Source: Desulfomicrobiaceae bacterium (GTDB taxonomy: Bacteria > Desulfobacterota > Desulfovibrionia > Desulfovibrionales > Desulfomicrobiaceae). From it: a stretch of 13,957 bases of DNA. Location of the stretch: contig DPEO01000112.1 in assembly GCA_003530935.1 (NCBI GenBank), forward strand, positions 7,709-21,665, read 5' to 3'. Under the pieces are notes generated by a model. The model saw nothing but the letters and a program-made list of their open reading frames with translations. It ran no database searches and was not told the DNA's origin. The position numbers were made by a program, and so were the translations under genes. Shown here in pieces: positions 1 to 7,106 of this stretch (within the stretch, counting starts at the first letter, position 1; each line of letters opens with the position of its first letter).

Positions 1-1107
1 CTCCGGTACCGGACGGTCTTCCAGGCGGCTCACGTCGAGGACATTGAAAAGGAGCACCGAATAGTAGGCCACAGTGGCGCGGCCGGACTCGGTGATGATA
101 TGCGGATGCGCAATGCCGCGTTCATCCAGCGTGGACATCACGGATTCCACGATGTCCATGCAGTACTCCTGCAAGGTGTAGTTGCGGCTCGAGGGATAGT
201 TGGTGTGCGACCCATCATAGTCCACGGCAAGGCCGCCACCAAGGTCCAAGAATCCCATGGGGCAGCCTTCGGCGACGAGTTCCGCATACATGCGTGTGGC
301 TTCGCGCACCGCCATACGGATGTCGCGGATGTTGGGGATCTGCGAGCCCAAGTGGAAATGCAGAAACTGCATGCAGTGGAGCATGTCTTGCTCGCGCAAA
401 AGGTCCAAGGCGTCCACCACTTCGGCGGTGGACAGGCCGAAGATGGAAAGGTCTCCGGCCGATTCCGCCCAATGCCCGCCGGCCTGGGAAGAGACCTTGA
501 TGCGCACGCCGATGCGCGGCTCGATACCCAAGACCCGGGAGCGCTCCAAAATGAGCGGCAGTTCGCTCGGCATCTCCAAGACGAGAAAACACAAAAATCC
601 CATCTTGCAGGCATACAAGGCCAAGTCGATGTAGTCTTTGTCCTTGTAGCCATTACAGACCAGACAGGCGTGGGGGTTTTTGAGAAAGGAAAGGGCGGCG
701 ATGAGCTCCGCCTTGCTCCCCACCTCGAAGCCGTGGTTGAAGCGGCCGCCCACCTTGGCGATCTCTTCGAGCACCTGCTGCTGCTGGTTGACCTTGACCG
801 GGTATACCCCCCGGAACTCACCGCCGTAGCCCAGGGTGGCGATGGCGGCGGCAAAGGACTCGTGCAGCAAGGTGATCTGTGCATCGAGGAGGTTTTCCAC
901 CCGCAAGAGCACCGGCAACCCCAGACCGCGCTCCTGCAAGCCGCCGATGATATCCATGATGGGCACGCAGGTCTCGGAACCTGGAAACGGCGTAATGCCC
1001 AAGAGTCCATCCGCTGTGACCCGAAAATACCCACCGCCCCAATTGTCCACGCCATACAGCTCGGCCGAGCGCGCTGCTGTCCATTTTTCCAAGCTCCGCG
1101 ACCGCAT
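1..1107 (-). CDS. speA: Biosynthetic arginine decarboxylase, N-terminal part (runs off left edge)
   Basis: PLP enzyme that decarboxylates arginine to agmatine, the first step of one polyamine (putrescine/spermidine) route in the cytoplasm. The 369 visible residues have no stop, and the family is about 630-640 aa, so the C-terminal part lies outside the window. Visible motifs: YPVKVNQ at about 102-108 with the Schiff-base lysine K105, FEVGSKAEL at 127-135, CNGYKD at 151-156, LHFHLGSQ at 249-256, the glycine loop LGGGLAVDYDG at 289-299, and TESGRA at 339-344. The start is ATG 1107, chosen for a GGAGGAGG ribosome site one base upstream and for the family-typical N-terminus (a WGGGYF-like motif near residue 23). 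Departures from the usual SpeA pattern: GDLSIFGLS where GEKSKFGL is common, and AYYS after the SGR motif where AHH is common. Divergent from mntP. Family assignment is secure; kinetics and substrate are by family. Confidence 0.93.
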   Translation of the reverse strand, partial: MRSRSLEKWTAARSAELYGVDNWGGGYFRVTADGLLGITPFPGSETCVPIMDIIGGLQERGLGLPVLLRVENLLDAQITLLHESFAAAIATLGYGGEFRGVYPVKVNQQQQVLEEIAKVGGRFNHGFEVGSKAELIAALSFLKNPHACLVCNGYKDKDYIDLALYACKMGFLCFLVLEMPSELPLILERSRVLGIEPRIGVRIKVSSQAGGHWAESAGDLSIFGLSTAEVVDALDLLREQDMLHCMQFLHFHLGSQIPNIRDIRMAVREATRMYAELVAEGCPMGFLDLGGGLAVDYDGSHTNYPSSRNYTLQEYCMDIVESVMSTLDERGIAHPHIITESGRATVAYYSVLLFNVLDVSRLEDRPVPE

Positions 1108-1134
1108 GCCTCCTCCTTCACCAAAAGAAAAATC

Positions 1135-1150
1135 GACGCGTCCTCGCGTC
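1135..1150. other. Perfect 6-bp inverted repeat with 4-nt loop in the speA leader
   Basis: GACGCG (1135-1140), TCCT loop, CGCGTC (1145-1150). If the candidate speA promoter is real, this hairpin would sit at the very 5' end of the speA transcript. It could stabilise the mRNA, act as an operator, or be chance in GC-rich DNA. Confidence 0.35.
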
Positions 1151-1156
1151 TTGCCC

Positions 1157-1185
1157 CCTGTAGACGGGCAGGGCCCCCCCGTCAA
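1157..1185 (-). promoter_or_regulatory. Candidate speA promoter
   Basis: Read on the minus strand: TTGACG (1185-1180), a 17-nt spacer, then TACAGG (1162-1157). The -35 matches the sigma-70 consensus at 5 of 6 positions, the -10 at only 3 of 6. The predicted start near 1150 leaves a leader of about 40 nt before ATG 1107. Confidence 0.3.
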
Positions 1186-1193
1186 CGTCCCCC

Positions 1194-1222
1194 TTGCCAA
1201 CCCTGGGGACTCGACGTAAAAG
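1194..1222 (+). promoter_or_regulatory. Candidate mntP promoter
   Basis: TTGCCA (1194-1199), a 17-nt spacer, then TAAAAG (1217-1222): 5 of 6 and 4 of 6 to the sigma-70 consensus. A start near 1229 would give a leader of only about 25 nt. That is too short for a manganese riboswitch, in line with no yybP-ykoY core being visible. Confidence 0.4.
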
Positions 1223-1253
1223 GCTTTCCTTTTTTGGAACATATGGGGTCTGT

Positions 1254-1811
1254 ATGTCGCTGCTCGCCCTCCTGTTTCTCGCCGTAAGCCTCGCCATGGA
1301 CGCCTTTGCCGTGGCCGTCGCCACCGGTGCCGCCCTCCAGCATCCCACCCGGGGGCACTACGTGCGCCTCTGCAGCGCCTTCGGCCTCTTCCAGGCACTT
1401 ATGCCTGTGGCGGGCTGGGCGGGCGGAAGCCTCGCCCGGGCCTTTCTCGCCGCCTATGCCCCGCTTTTGGCCTTTTTCCTCTTGGCAGGCATCGGGCTCC
1501 ACATGCTGTGGGAAAGCCGCGGCCACGGCACGGACACCACCTGCACCGACCCCACCCAAGGCATGCGCCTCATCGCCCTGGCCATCGCCACCAGCATCGA
1601 CGCCCTGGCCGTAGGCGTGTCCCTGGCCCTGCTTGACGTGCCGATCCTGGCGCCGTGCGGAGTGATCGGCGTCACCGCGGCACTGCTCACCGGCGTGGGA
1701 CTCTTTCTCGGCGCCCAAGTGGGCTGTCGGGTCCCCCTGGGCGCATGGGCCGAACGTTTTGGGGGCAGCGTACTCGTACTTTTGGGCATCAAGATTTGGT
1801 GGATGGGGTAG
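1254..1811 (+). CDS. mntP: Manganese efflux pump MntP
   Basis: Inner-membrane exporter of Mn2+ that protects against manganese excess. At 185 aa it has the normal family length (about 185-190 aa) and six hydrophobic segments in two similar halves. Each half carries the family signature: SLAMDAFAVAVATG near residues 11-24 in the first, and ATSIDALAVGVSLAL in the second. The acidic residues of these MDA/IDA motifs are the conserved metal-path residues. FGLFQALMPVAGW and a C-terminal AERFGGSVLVLLGIKIWW also fit. Start ATG 1254 is chosen because MSLLALLFLAVSLAMDA begins the family alignment; the frame stays open 20 codons upstream, but that part is basic and non-homologous. The ribosome site is weak (GGGG five bases upstream). 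Its last 23 bases overlap the end of the convergent zinc-ribbon gene. No metal-regulator box was recognised. Confidence 0.93.
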   Translation: MSLLALLFLAVSLAMDAFAVAVATGAALQHPTRGHYVRLCSAFGLFQALMPVAGWAGGSLARAFLAAYAPLLAFFLLAGIGLHMLWESRGHGTDTTCTDPTQGMRLIALAIATSIDALAVGVSLALLDVPILAPCGVIGVTAALLTGVGLFLGAQVGCRVPLGAWAERFGGSVLVLLGIKIWWMG

Positions 1812-2061
1812 CGTCTTCGCGGAAGAAGCGCACGCACCCGCACGCGCACCGCTTGGGCGGCTGCAGGGGGTACACCGCCCCGCACGTCTGGCAATAATAG
1901 GCCTCCCGCCACGGCCGCGGCTTGGGACGCACCAGCCATAGCACGAGCAACAGGGCCACACCCACCGCAGTGGGCGCATCAACGCCCCAAAAGACCATGC
2001 GGCACACCCCAAGCGCCACCCCCGCGGCCACAAGCCACCGCACCCAGCCTAGCGCCGCCAC
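1789..2061 (-). CDS. Small membrane protein with C-terminal zinc ribbon
   Basis: A 90-aa protein of unknown function. It has two hydrophobic segments (about residues 8-25 and 31-44), then a basic, proline-rich linker (RPKPRPW) and a cysteine cluster: C57, C60, C72, C74 and C76, i.e. CxxC, 11 residues, then CxCxC, resembling a short zinc ribbon. The basic linker suggests the ribbon faces the cytoplasm. The start is GTG 2061 with GGGAGGG about five bases upstream. It overlaps the end of the upstream MFS gene by 13 bp, suggesting translational coupling, and its tail overlaps the convergent mntP tail by 23 bp. The codons read as a real protein and the Cys spacing is not chance-like, but I recognise no named family. 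Confidence 0.72.
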   Translation of the reverse strand: MAALGWVRWLVAAGVALGVCRMVFWGVDAPTAVGVALLLVLWLVRPKPRPWREAYYCQTCGAVYPLQPPKRCACGCVRFFREDATPSTKS

Positions 2062-3401
2062 GGCACCCTCCCCAAGGACAGCACCACCCCCGCCACGGAC
2101 AATACAGCAGCCAGAGAAAGCACGGTGCGCATGCTCGTCACCAGGGCTTGCGCACCTGCGGCGTGCACGGACGCCTCCCCCATGACCAAGCGGAAGACCA
2201 CCGTGATCCCCGCCATGGACACGGCCATGCCAAAGGTGCGGAACGCACCGGTAAGGCTGGAGGCAATGGCGTAATCCTCGGGTCGTACCGAACCCAAGAT
2301 GACCGTCATATTAGGGGAGGAAAACAGGGCAAACCCCACGCCCTGAGCCGCCAAAATCGCCAAAAGCGCTGCCACCGGAAGTGTGGGCACCCCAAAGGCC
2401 AAGGCCGCCAGTACTGCGGCGCACACCGCCATGCCCGCCGAGGCCAAAAGCGGGGCCGAGACGCGATCCGCAAAACGCCCGGCCCACGGAGAGCCCAAAG
2501 ACTGCACCACCGGCGGGATGACCAAGACGAGCCCGGCCTGCATGGGTGAAAAATGCCAGACAATCTGGGTGAAGAGACTGAGCAAGAACCCGACGCAAAA
2601 CACACTGGCGTAGTTGATGCCCGTGGCGAGGAGCGAAAAGATCAAGGTACGATTGCCCACAAGCGCCCGCAGATCCACAAGCGGCCGGGGGACCGTTCGC
2701 ATGCGGCGCACAAACCACCAGGAAAGGAGCACCGCAGCCACCGCCAATGGGCCTGCCCGGTGGACGTTGTCCACCGAGGCCAGGAGCACAAGCCAGGTCC
2801 CCACGCTGCCCGCATAGAGCACGACACCCAGGCCGTCCACGCGCTGCCCGGCCCGCGGCCGCCACTCCCCGGCAATGCGCGACGAGACCCCCCAGGCCGT
2901 GCCCACCAGCGGCACACTCACGGCAAAGACGCTGCGCCACCCCCAATTTTGGACCAGAAAGCCGCCGAGAAGCGGGCCCGCGGCAAGGCCGGCATAAATG
3001 GAGGCCACAAACCAGCCCATGGCCGCCCCGCGCTGCGCCTGGGACACCCCCACCGCCAGCATGGACAAGGCCGCGGTATTGAGGGTCGCTCCGGCCACGG
3101 CCTGCACGCTGCGCACCGCGATGACCCACTCCAGGCTCGGGCTCGCGGCCAAAGCGACACCCGCGGCCACAAAGACCACGAGCGCCAGGCGGAACATGCG
3201 GCGAAAGCCCCAAATGTCCACCACCCGGGCCACAGGCACGAAGGCCATGGCCAAGGACAGGGTATAGGCCCCCTCCACCCAGCCCAAAAGCACCGCCGAC
3301 CCGCCCAAGTCCTGCTGCATGGCGGGGAGAGCCACGCCCACGGCAGAAATCATGAGCAGCACGGCGAAGTTGGCCAAACAGAGCGGCAGCAACATCCCCA
3401 T
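2049..3401 (-). CDS. MFS transporter, DHA2 (EmrB-like, 14-segment) drug/H+ antiporter type
   Basis: Integral inner-membrane transporter of 450 aa. The N-terminus MLLPLCLANFAVLLMISAVG, followed by VALPAMQQDLG, is the typical TM1 and following loop of DHA2 multidrug exporters. WVEGAYTLSLA matches TM2, and ARVVDIWGFRRMF is a degenerate motif A between TM2 and TM3. The antiporter motif C appears as AAGPLLGGFLVQNWGWRSVF near residues 140-157. Hydrophobicity supports about 14 segments. Start choice: the frame is open to TTG 3446 and ATG 3440, but the best ribosome site, GAGGGGG, lies five bases before ATG 3401. ATG 3395 is also possible. The substrate is unknown: no membrane-fusion partner (EmrA-like) is nearby, so it could be a single-component exporter. 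It follows the NtrC-type regulator by 74 bp and may be its target or simply co-transcribed. Confidence 0.88.
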   Translation of the reverse strand: MGMLLPLCLANFAVLLMISAVGVALPAMQQDLGGSAVLLGWVEGAYTLSLAMAFVPVARVVDIWGFRRMFRLALVVFVAAGVALAASPSLEWVIAVRSVQAVAGATLNTAALSMLAVGVSQAQRGAAMGWFVASIYAGLAAGPLLGGFLVQNWGWRSVFAVSVPLVGTAWGVSSRIAGEWRPRAGQRVDGLGVVLYAGSVGTWLVLLASVDNVHRAGPLAVAAVLLSWWFVRRMRTVPRPLVDLRALVGNRTLIFSLLATGINYASVFCVGFLLSLFTQIVWHFSPMQAGLVLVIPPVVQSLGSPWAGRFADRVSAPLLASAGMAVCAAVLAALAFGVPTLPVAALLAILAAQGVGFALFSSPNMTVILGSVRPEDYAIASSLTGAFRTFGMAVSMAGITVVFRLVMGEASVHAAGAQALVTSMRTVLSLAAVLSVAGVVLSLGRVPWRR

Positions 3402-3406
3402 ACCTT

Positions 3407-3413
3407 CCCCCTC
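3407..3413 (-). promoter_or_regulatory. Ribosome-binding site that decides the MFS start
   Basis: GAGGGGG on the minus strand, five bases before ATG 3401. The two upstream in-frame starts (TTG 3446, ATG 3440) lack a properly spaced site, so the shorter protein is preferred. Confidence 0.6.
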
Positions 3414-3475
3414 GTCCGCAGGCCGCTTCGACGCAAGCATCCTCAAGTGACGCCCAAGCCCCCGCCGCGGCCCTG

Positions 3476-4855
3476 TTAGCCGCGCAGGCTGATGTTATAC
3501 TTCTTGAGTTTGTACTGTAAAAGACTCTTGGAGACGCCCAAAAGCTCCGCGGCTTTCACCTGTACAAAATCCGAGCGCACGAGCGCCCGGCGGATCAACG
3601 CCGCCTCGATCTTCTCCAACGTCTCGGAGAGGTTGAGCTGCAGGGGCAAGAGGTCCACCGCGCTCTTGTACTGCGTCTCTTCGTCGCGCAGCTCCGGCGG
3701 CAGGTCCGGCACATCGATGTCCGGGCCTGGAGCCAGCACTGCGCACCGCTCGATGACGTTCTCCAATTGGCGCACATTGCCCGGCCAATCGAAGGCGGAC
3801 AGATAGTCCATGGCCTGAGGGGTGAACCCGCGCAGGTCCTGGCGGCCATTGTCCTCGGCAAAGCGGCGCAGGAAATGGGTGGCCAAGAGCGGGATGTCCT
3901 CACGGCGCTCGCGCAGGGGCGGGACGTGGATATTGATGACGTTGAGACGATAGAACAGGTCCTCCCGAAAGCGGCCTGCAGCCACTTCCGCGGCGAGGTC
4001 CTTGTTGGTGGCGGTGATGAGCCGGAAGTCCACGGCAATGGGCTCGGTGCCGCCTACCCGCTCCAGCACCCGCTCCTGGAGCACCCGCAAGAGCTTCACC
4101 TGAATCTCGGCGCTGATCTCGCCGATTTCATCGAGAAAAAGCGTACCGCCCTGGGCCAGTTCGAACCGGCCGCGGCGCATGGCCACGGCCCCGGTAAACG
4201 AGCCCTTTTCATGGCCAAAGAGCTCGCTCTCCAGGACCCCGGGATTGAGAGAAGCGCAGTTCACGGACACAAACGGCATGTCCCGTCGGTCCGAGCCCAA
4301 ATGGATGGCCCGGGCCACCAGCTCTTTGCCGGTGCCCGACTCCCCGGTGATGAGCACCGTGCTGCGGGACGGGGCCACCCTGGCGGCCAGGGCGAGCACC
4401 TCGCGGATGGCCCGGGATTGTCCCACGATGGCCCCTTCGCCAAAGCGCTGCGCCAAATGCTCCTGGAGCAGGCGGTTGTGGCGCTGGGCCTGGGCCAGCT
4501 GCATGGCCCGACGCACGGAGCGCAAGATCTCGTCGTTGGCAAAGGGCTTGGTGATGTAGTCAAAGGCCCCGGCCTTCATGGCCTCCACAGCGTGGTCGAT
4601 ACTGCCGAAGGCGGTCATGATGAGCACCGGGACGTGGGGAAAGCGGTGGCGCACCGTCTCCAGGACTTCCTGGCCGCTCATGCCGGGCATCTTCATATCC
4701 GTGATGACCACGTCCACCTCGGACTCATCGAGAAAGGCCACGGCCAGGACTGGGTCGGCCAAGGCGGTCACCTGATAGCCTTCTTCCTCGAGGATGGCCT
4801 GCAGCACCAAAAGATAATTGCGTTCGTCGTCGATGACGAGGATGTGATTGGGCAC
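3476..4855 (-). CDS. Sigma-54-dependent response regulator, NtrC/AtoC family
   Basis: Two-component activator of 459 aa with the classic three domains. Receiver domain (residues 1-115): the acidic pocket VIDDE, phospho-acceptor D53 in ITDMKMPG, T81 in MTAFGS, and K103 in ITKPF. AAA+ domain (about 140-375): Walker A GESGTGKE at 171-178, sigma-54 contact loop GSFTGA at 218-223 (the common form is GAFTGA), Walker B GGTLFLDE at 236-243, arginine-finger region REDLFYRLNV, and WPGNVRQLENVIER. C-terminal Fis-type helix-turn-helix (about 419-457): AAELLGVSKSLLQYKLKKY. The start is GTG 4855, with GGAG six bases upstream; it puts the phospho-Asp at the NtrC-like position. ATG 4879, which would overlap the htpX stop, is the alternative. 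No histidine kinase lies in the window, so its partner is elsewhere. Position just after htpX suggests an envelope-stress link, which is inference. Confidence 0.95.
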   Translation of the reverse strand: MPNHILVIDDERNYLLVLQAILEEEGYQVTALADPVLAVAFLDESEVDVVITDMKMPGMSGQEVLETVRHRFPHVPVLIMTAFGSIDHAVEAMKAGAFDYITKPFANDEILRSVRRAMQLAQAQRHNRLLQEHLAQRFGEGAIVGQSRAIREVLALAARVAPSRSTVLITGESGTGKELVARAIHLGSDRRDMPFVSVNCASLNPGVLESELFGHEKGSFTGAVAMRRGRFELAQGGTLFLDEIGEISAEIQVKLLRVLQERVLERVGGTEPIAVDFRLITATNKDLAAEVAAGRFREDLFYRLNVINIHVPPLRERREDIPLLATHFLRRFAEDNGRQDLRGFTPQAMDYLSAFDWPGNVRQLENVIERCAVLAPGPDIDVPDLPPELRDEETQYKSAVDLLPLQLNLSETLEKIEAALIRRALVRSDFVQVKAAELLGVSKSLLQYKLKKYNISLRG

Positions 4856-4861
4856 GACGTT

Positions 4862-4865
4862 CTCC
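4862..4865 (-). promoter_or_regulatory. Ribosome-binding site favouring the GTG start of the response regulator
   Basis: GGAG on the minus strand, six bases before GTG 4855. The competing ATG 4879 has no purine-rich stretch in the 5-10 bases before it, only a GGGGG run further upstream. Confidence 0.5.
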
Positions 4866-4872
4866 GCGAAGG

Positions 4873-5781
4873 TTACCATTGCCAGGGGACAACCCCCAGG
4901 GCCAGGTCCCAGGGGTCACGCTCCGGGACACGCAAGGACATGAGGCGCGCCACGCGCTCTTCAGTGGACGGGTGGGTGCGCAGCCACGAGGGCTCCGGGG
5001 TGGAACGCCGCGGAAAAACGATCCGACGCCAGCCGCGCTGCGCCTGCTCGAGCTTCACCAGGGCCGAGGCCAGGGCTTCGGGCCGGCCCATGAGCATGGC
5101 GGCCGTGAGGTCTGCATCGAACTCCCGGGTGCGCGAAAGCCCCAATTGGGCAAGCAGACTCACCTGCGGGGCAAGGGCAATGAGAAGAAGCGCCCCCCAC
5201 GGCCCATCCGCCCCCGAAAGCCAGTACGGCAAAGCGAGCACCAGGGTCATCCAGCCCATCCACCCAAACACTGCGGTCAGACGCGAGATGCCGTCCGCCA
5301 GGCCCATGACGAACAGATCCCCGTGGGCCACGTGGGCGGTTTCGTGGGCCAAGACCGCGATGCATTCCTCCTCGCTCAGGGTGTCCACGAGCCCCTGAGT
5401 CACCACCACCGCCGCGTCCTGGCGGCTGCCGATGGCAAAGGCATTGGCCACGGCAGCAGGGATCCACCAGAGGGCGGGGACTGTGGCAAGGCCGGCGCGC
5501 TGCGCCAAAGTCCGCAGCACAGCGTACATGCGCGGCGCCGCGGCCACGGACACCGGACGGGCGCCCATGAGGCGCAGCTGCCAGCGCCAAGCGCGGCCGC
5601 CGCCCAGAAGCACGGCAACCCCCAACCAGAAGACCATGAGCCACAGCCCCTGCGCCCCCCACATCAAGTAGCCCACGAGGCTCGCATGGACCGCCATGAA
5701 GGCAAGGAGCAGCGCGGACTGCAGCAGGTTGCGCAGGCGGTGGCGCTGCAGGGCCCGAGCGTCGAGGCCAAGACGGATCAT
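4873..5781 (-). CDS. htpX: HtpX-like M48 family membrane metalloprotease
   Basis: Membrane-bound zinc endopeptidase of 302 aa, close to the usual HtpX length, with the HtpX order of parts: two N-terminal membrane segments (about 20-40 and 45-60), a catalytic domain, then two more segments (about 165-187 and 195-213). The zinc site is HETAH at 146-150 (H146, E147, H150), with the third ligand E220 in TREFDAD. WWIPAAVANAFAIG at about 105-118 and VVVTQGLV at 125-132 are the usual M48 substrate-cleft strands, and the C-terminal THPSTEERVARL is also typical. In E. coli, HtpX degrades misfolded membrane proteins. The symbol is by family; some M48B homologues differ in role. ATG 5781 overlaps the stop of the upstream 133-aa gene by 4 bp (ATGA), and the response regulator starts 17 bp downstream. 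Confidence 0.9.
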   Translation of the reverse strand: MIRLGLDARALQRHRLRNLLQSALLLAFMAVHASLVGYLMWGAQGLWLMVFWLGVAVLLGGGRAWRWQLRLMGARPVSVAAAPRMYAVLRTLAQRAGLATVPALWWIPAAVANAFAIGSRQDAAVVVTQGLVDTLSEEECIAVLAHETAHVAHGDLFVMGLADGISRLTAVFGWMGWMTLVLALPYWLSGADGPWGALLLIALAPQVSLLAQLGLSRTREFDADLTAAMLMGRPEALASALVKLEQAQRGWRRIVFPRRSTPEPSWLRTHPSTEERVARLMSLRVPERDPWDLALGVVPWQW

Positions 5782-6179
5782 GACCGGCCTGCCCGCGCAC
5801 CGGCTTCACGGATGCGTTGCGCCACGTAGCCCACGGCATCCTCATCGGCCTCGTCGAGGTCGAAACACCGGGCGTCCTCGCCCAAGAGGCCCTGGGGCAC
5901 GAAGTCACCGCGCTCTTCCGGGTCGCTCACCAGGTCGTCGTAAAAGCACACCGACAACCAGCGATTTTCCGGATCATCGTCGATGATGTCCACCATGACG
6001 AAAAGCTCCCGCCCCTCTTGACGGGGATGGCCCCCACGCAGGGAAATACTCACTCCTGGGCGCAGTTTGGTGGAAAGCACCACTCCGGGCACTGCGGCAA
6101 GCGCCTCCCGTAAAATGCCAAAGGCCTCCTTGGCCGCACAGTCCTCCCAGGACTCCAAGAATTGTTCGAGCGTCTCCAT
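5778..6179 (-). CDS. Unrecognised acidic 133-aa protein
   Basis: I do not recognise the family. The protein is soluble, with no signal peptide or membrane segment. The N-terminal part (about 1-30) looks helical (LEQFLESWEDCAAKEAFGIL). A central stretch KLRPGVSISLRGGHPRQ leads into a hydrophobic strand LFVMVDIIDDD and then WLSVCFYDDLVSDPEERGDF. The C-terminal half is strongly acidic (LDEADEDAVGYV) and ends in a basic helix. Two cysteines in the visible parts (C14, and one in VCFYDD) have no CxxC spacing. The start is ATG 6179, with AGGAGG ten bases upstream. It is coupled to htpX by an ATGA overlap and lies 33 bp downstream of the DUF3124 gene, so it is likely co-expressed with envelope functions. 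The alternating hydrophobic and acidic pattern reads as a real folded protein. Confidence 0.78.
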   Translation of the reverse strand: METLEQFLESWEDCAAKEAFGILREALAAVPGVVLSTKLRPGVSISLRGGHPRQEGRELFVMVDIIDDDPENRWLSVCFYDDLVSDPEERGDFVPQGLLGEDARCFDLDEADEDAVGYVAQRIREAGARAGRS

Positions 6180-6212
6180 CGTCGGTATTCCTCCTGTACG
6201 TTTCCGCAGTCG

Positions 6213-6665
6213 CTACGGCGTTTCCTCCAGCACCCGTCCCTGGGAGACAAAAGAAATCCCCTGGGACGAACGGGTGCCGATCATGACGGCCTCCACCACC
6301 GGCGCCGCCGCTGGCCGCTCGGCCTGCCAGCGCACCACGCACGACGCCCCGCTGCCCCCCGCGGCATCCGACTCCGGAATGACCACGCGCAAGGAGGCCA
6401 ACGGCGCAATGACGCGAGGCTCAGTCACCAGGCGCCGCAGCAGGCGGCCGTCGCTGTCGTAATAGTCCGCGGCGACCACGGTAATGGGAATGGCGCGGTC
6501 CACATTGCGCACCGCCACCGTGGCCGCCAAGAGAAAGGGCCGCTCCCGGTCGCCGTGGTACACGTGGGAATAGACCGGCACGTATACCGTCTGTTCGCGT
6601 ACCGGACCGCACCAGGCGGCCTCAGCCGCCAAGACCACGCACAGCACCCAGAGCACGCGCAACAT
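6213..6665 (-). CDS. Secreted DUF3124 family protein
   Basis: A 150-aa protein of unknown function, probably exported. MLRVLWVLCVVLAAEAAWCG is a Sec signal peptide. There is a cysteine near the cleavage point, but the residue before it is Trp, so a classical lipobox is not satisfied. The mature part carries the DUF3124 pattern: VYVPVYSHVYHGDRERP, then VAVRNVDRAIPITVVAADYY (a strand pair), a DSDGRLLR turn, GGSGASCVVRW, and near the C-terminus EAVMIGT and GISFVSQGR. The fold reads as all-beta. The start is ATG 6665, with GGAGG six bases upstream. The frame extends further upstream to 6833, but that part is a proline- and glycine-rich shadow of the preceding gene. It follows the 135-aa gene by 14 bp and precedes the 133-aa gene by 33 bp. 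Confidence 0.85.
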   Translation of the reverse strand: MLRVLWVLCVVLAAEAAWCGPVREQTVYVPVYSHVYHGDRERPFLLAATVAVRNVDRAIPITVVAADYYDSDGRLLRRLVTEPRVIAPLASLRVVIPESDAAGGSGASCVVRWQAERPAAAPVVEAVMIGTRSSQGISFVSQGRVLEETP

Positions 6666-6679
6666 GCCGCACCTCCGTA

Positions 6680-7087
6680 TCACTCCGAAGCGTCCTTCAG
6701 GCGCGGCAAGAGCTCCTTGGGCGGCGTGGATTCGTAGCGCAGGGTATGGGAAAGGGGGGTCATCACCGCCAGGGCCTCCTCCAGGGGGACGCCCTGCTCC
6801 ACCAGGCGCTCTATGCGCGCCCGCTCCCGCCACATATCGCCCAAGGGATCGTGCTCCCGGCGCTTGAGGCTCCCGGTGACCTTTTCCCAGTCATACGGGT
6901 CCGCATCGTCCTTGGCCACGATCTCCCAGTATTCTCCAGGCTTGCGCTCCTTCCCCGGCCGCTGGCCGGCGGCTTCGTCGAGGATCTGCGCAAAACGCGG
7001 CACGTCTTCCGGCCACAGGGAAATCACCGCCTCCGGCTGCTTGACGGGATCGTTCTCGCGACACCGGTACACCAAAAAAGGAAGCAT
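6680..7087 (-). CDS. Unrecognised 135-aa protein
   Basis: I do not recognise this family. The N-terminus is compact and hydrophobic (MLPFLVYRCRENDPV). A charged middle follows, with a conserved-looking GEYWEIVAKDD and DPYDWEKVTGSLKRREHDPLG, then a long charged helix (about 83-106, MWRERARIERLVEQGVPLEEAL). The tail is TLRYESTPPKELLPRLK. No signal peptide or membrane segment is visible; it is probably cytoplasmic. The start is ATG 7087, with AAGGAG eight bases upstream. The frame is open to 7288, but that extension is antisense-like shadow over the DsrE gene. It sits 19 bp after the DsrE-like gene and 14 bp before the DUF3124 gene, so it is very likely in one operon with them. Confidence 0.78.
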   Translation of the reverse strand: MLPFLVYRCRENDPVKQPEAVISLWPEDVPRFAQILDEAAGQRPGKERKPGEYWEIVAKDDADPYDWEKVTGSLKRREHDPLGDMWRERARIERLVEQGVPLEEALAVMTPLSHTLRYESTPPKELLPRLKDASE

Positions 7088-7106
7088 CGTCTCTCTCCTT
7101 AACACA

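Noticed and set aside
1108..1253. yybP-ykoY manganese riboswitch upstream of mntP
   Set aside because: The GGGGAGUAGC-like core and partner loop are not present. GGGGACTCGACG at 1205-1216 is only a superficial match, and the predicted leader is too short.
100..1287. 395-codon plus-strand frame over speA
   Set aside because: Antisense to a clear SpeA with conserved PLP motifs; it also runs across the divergent promoter region into the mntP start.
3767..5398. Long open frame antisense to the response regulator and htpX
   Set aside because: GC-rich mirror frame: no domain, no ribosome site of note, and both sense genes are unmistakable.
6665..6833. N-terminal extension of the DUF3124 protein to 6833
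   Set aside because: Pro/Gly-rich shadow; the signal peptide begins at ATG 6665 with GGAGG upstream.
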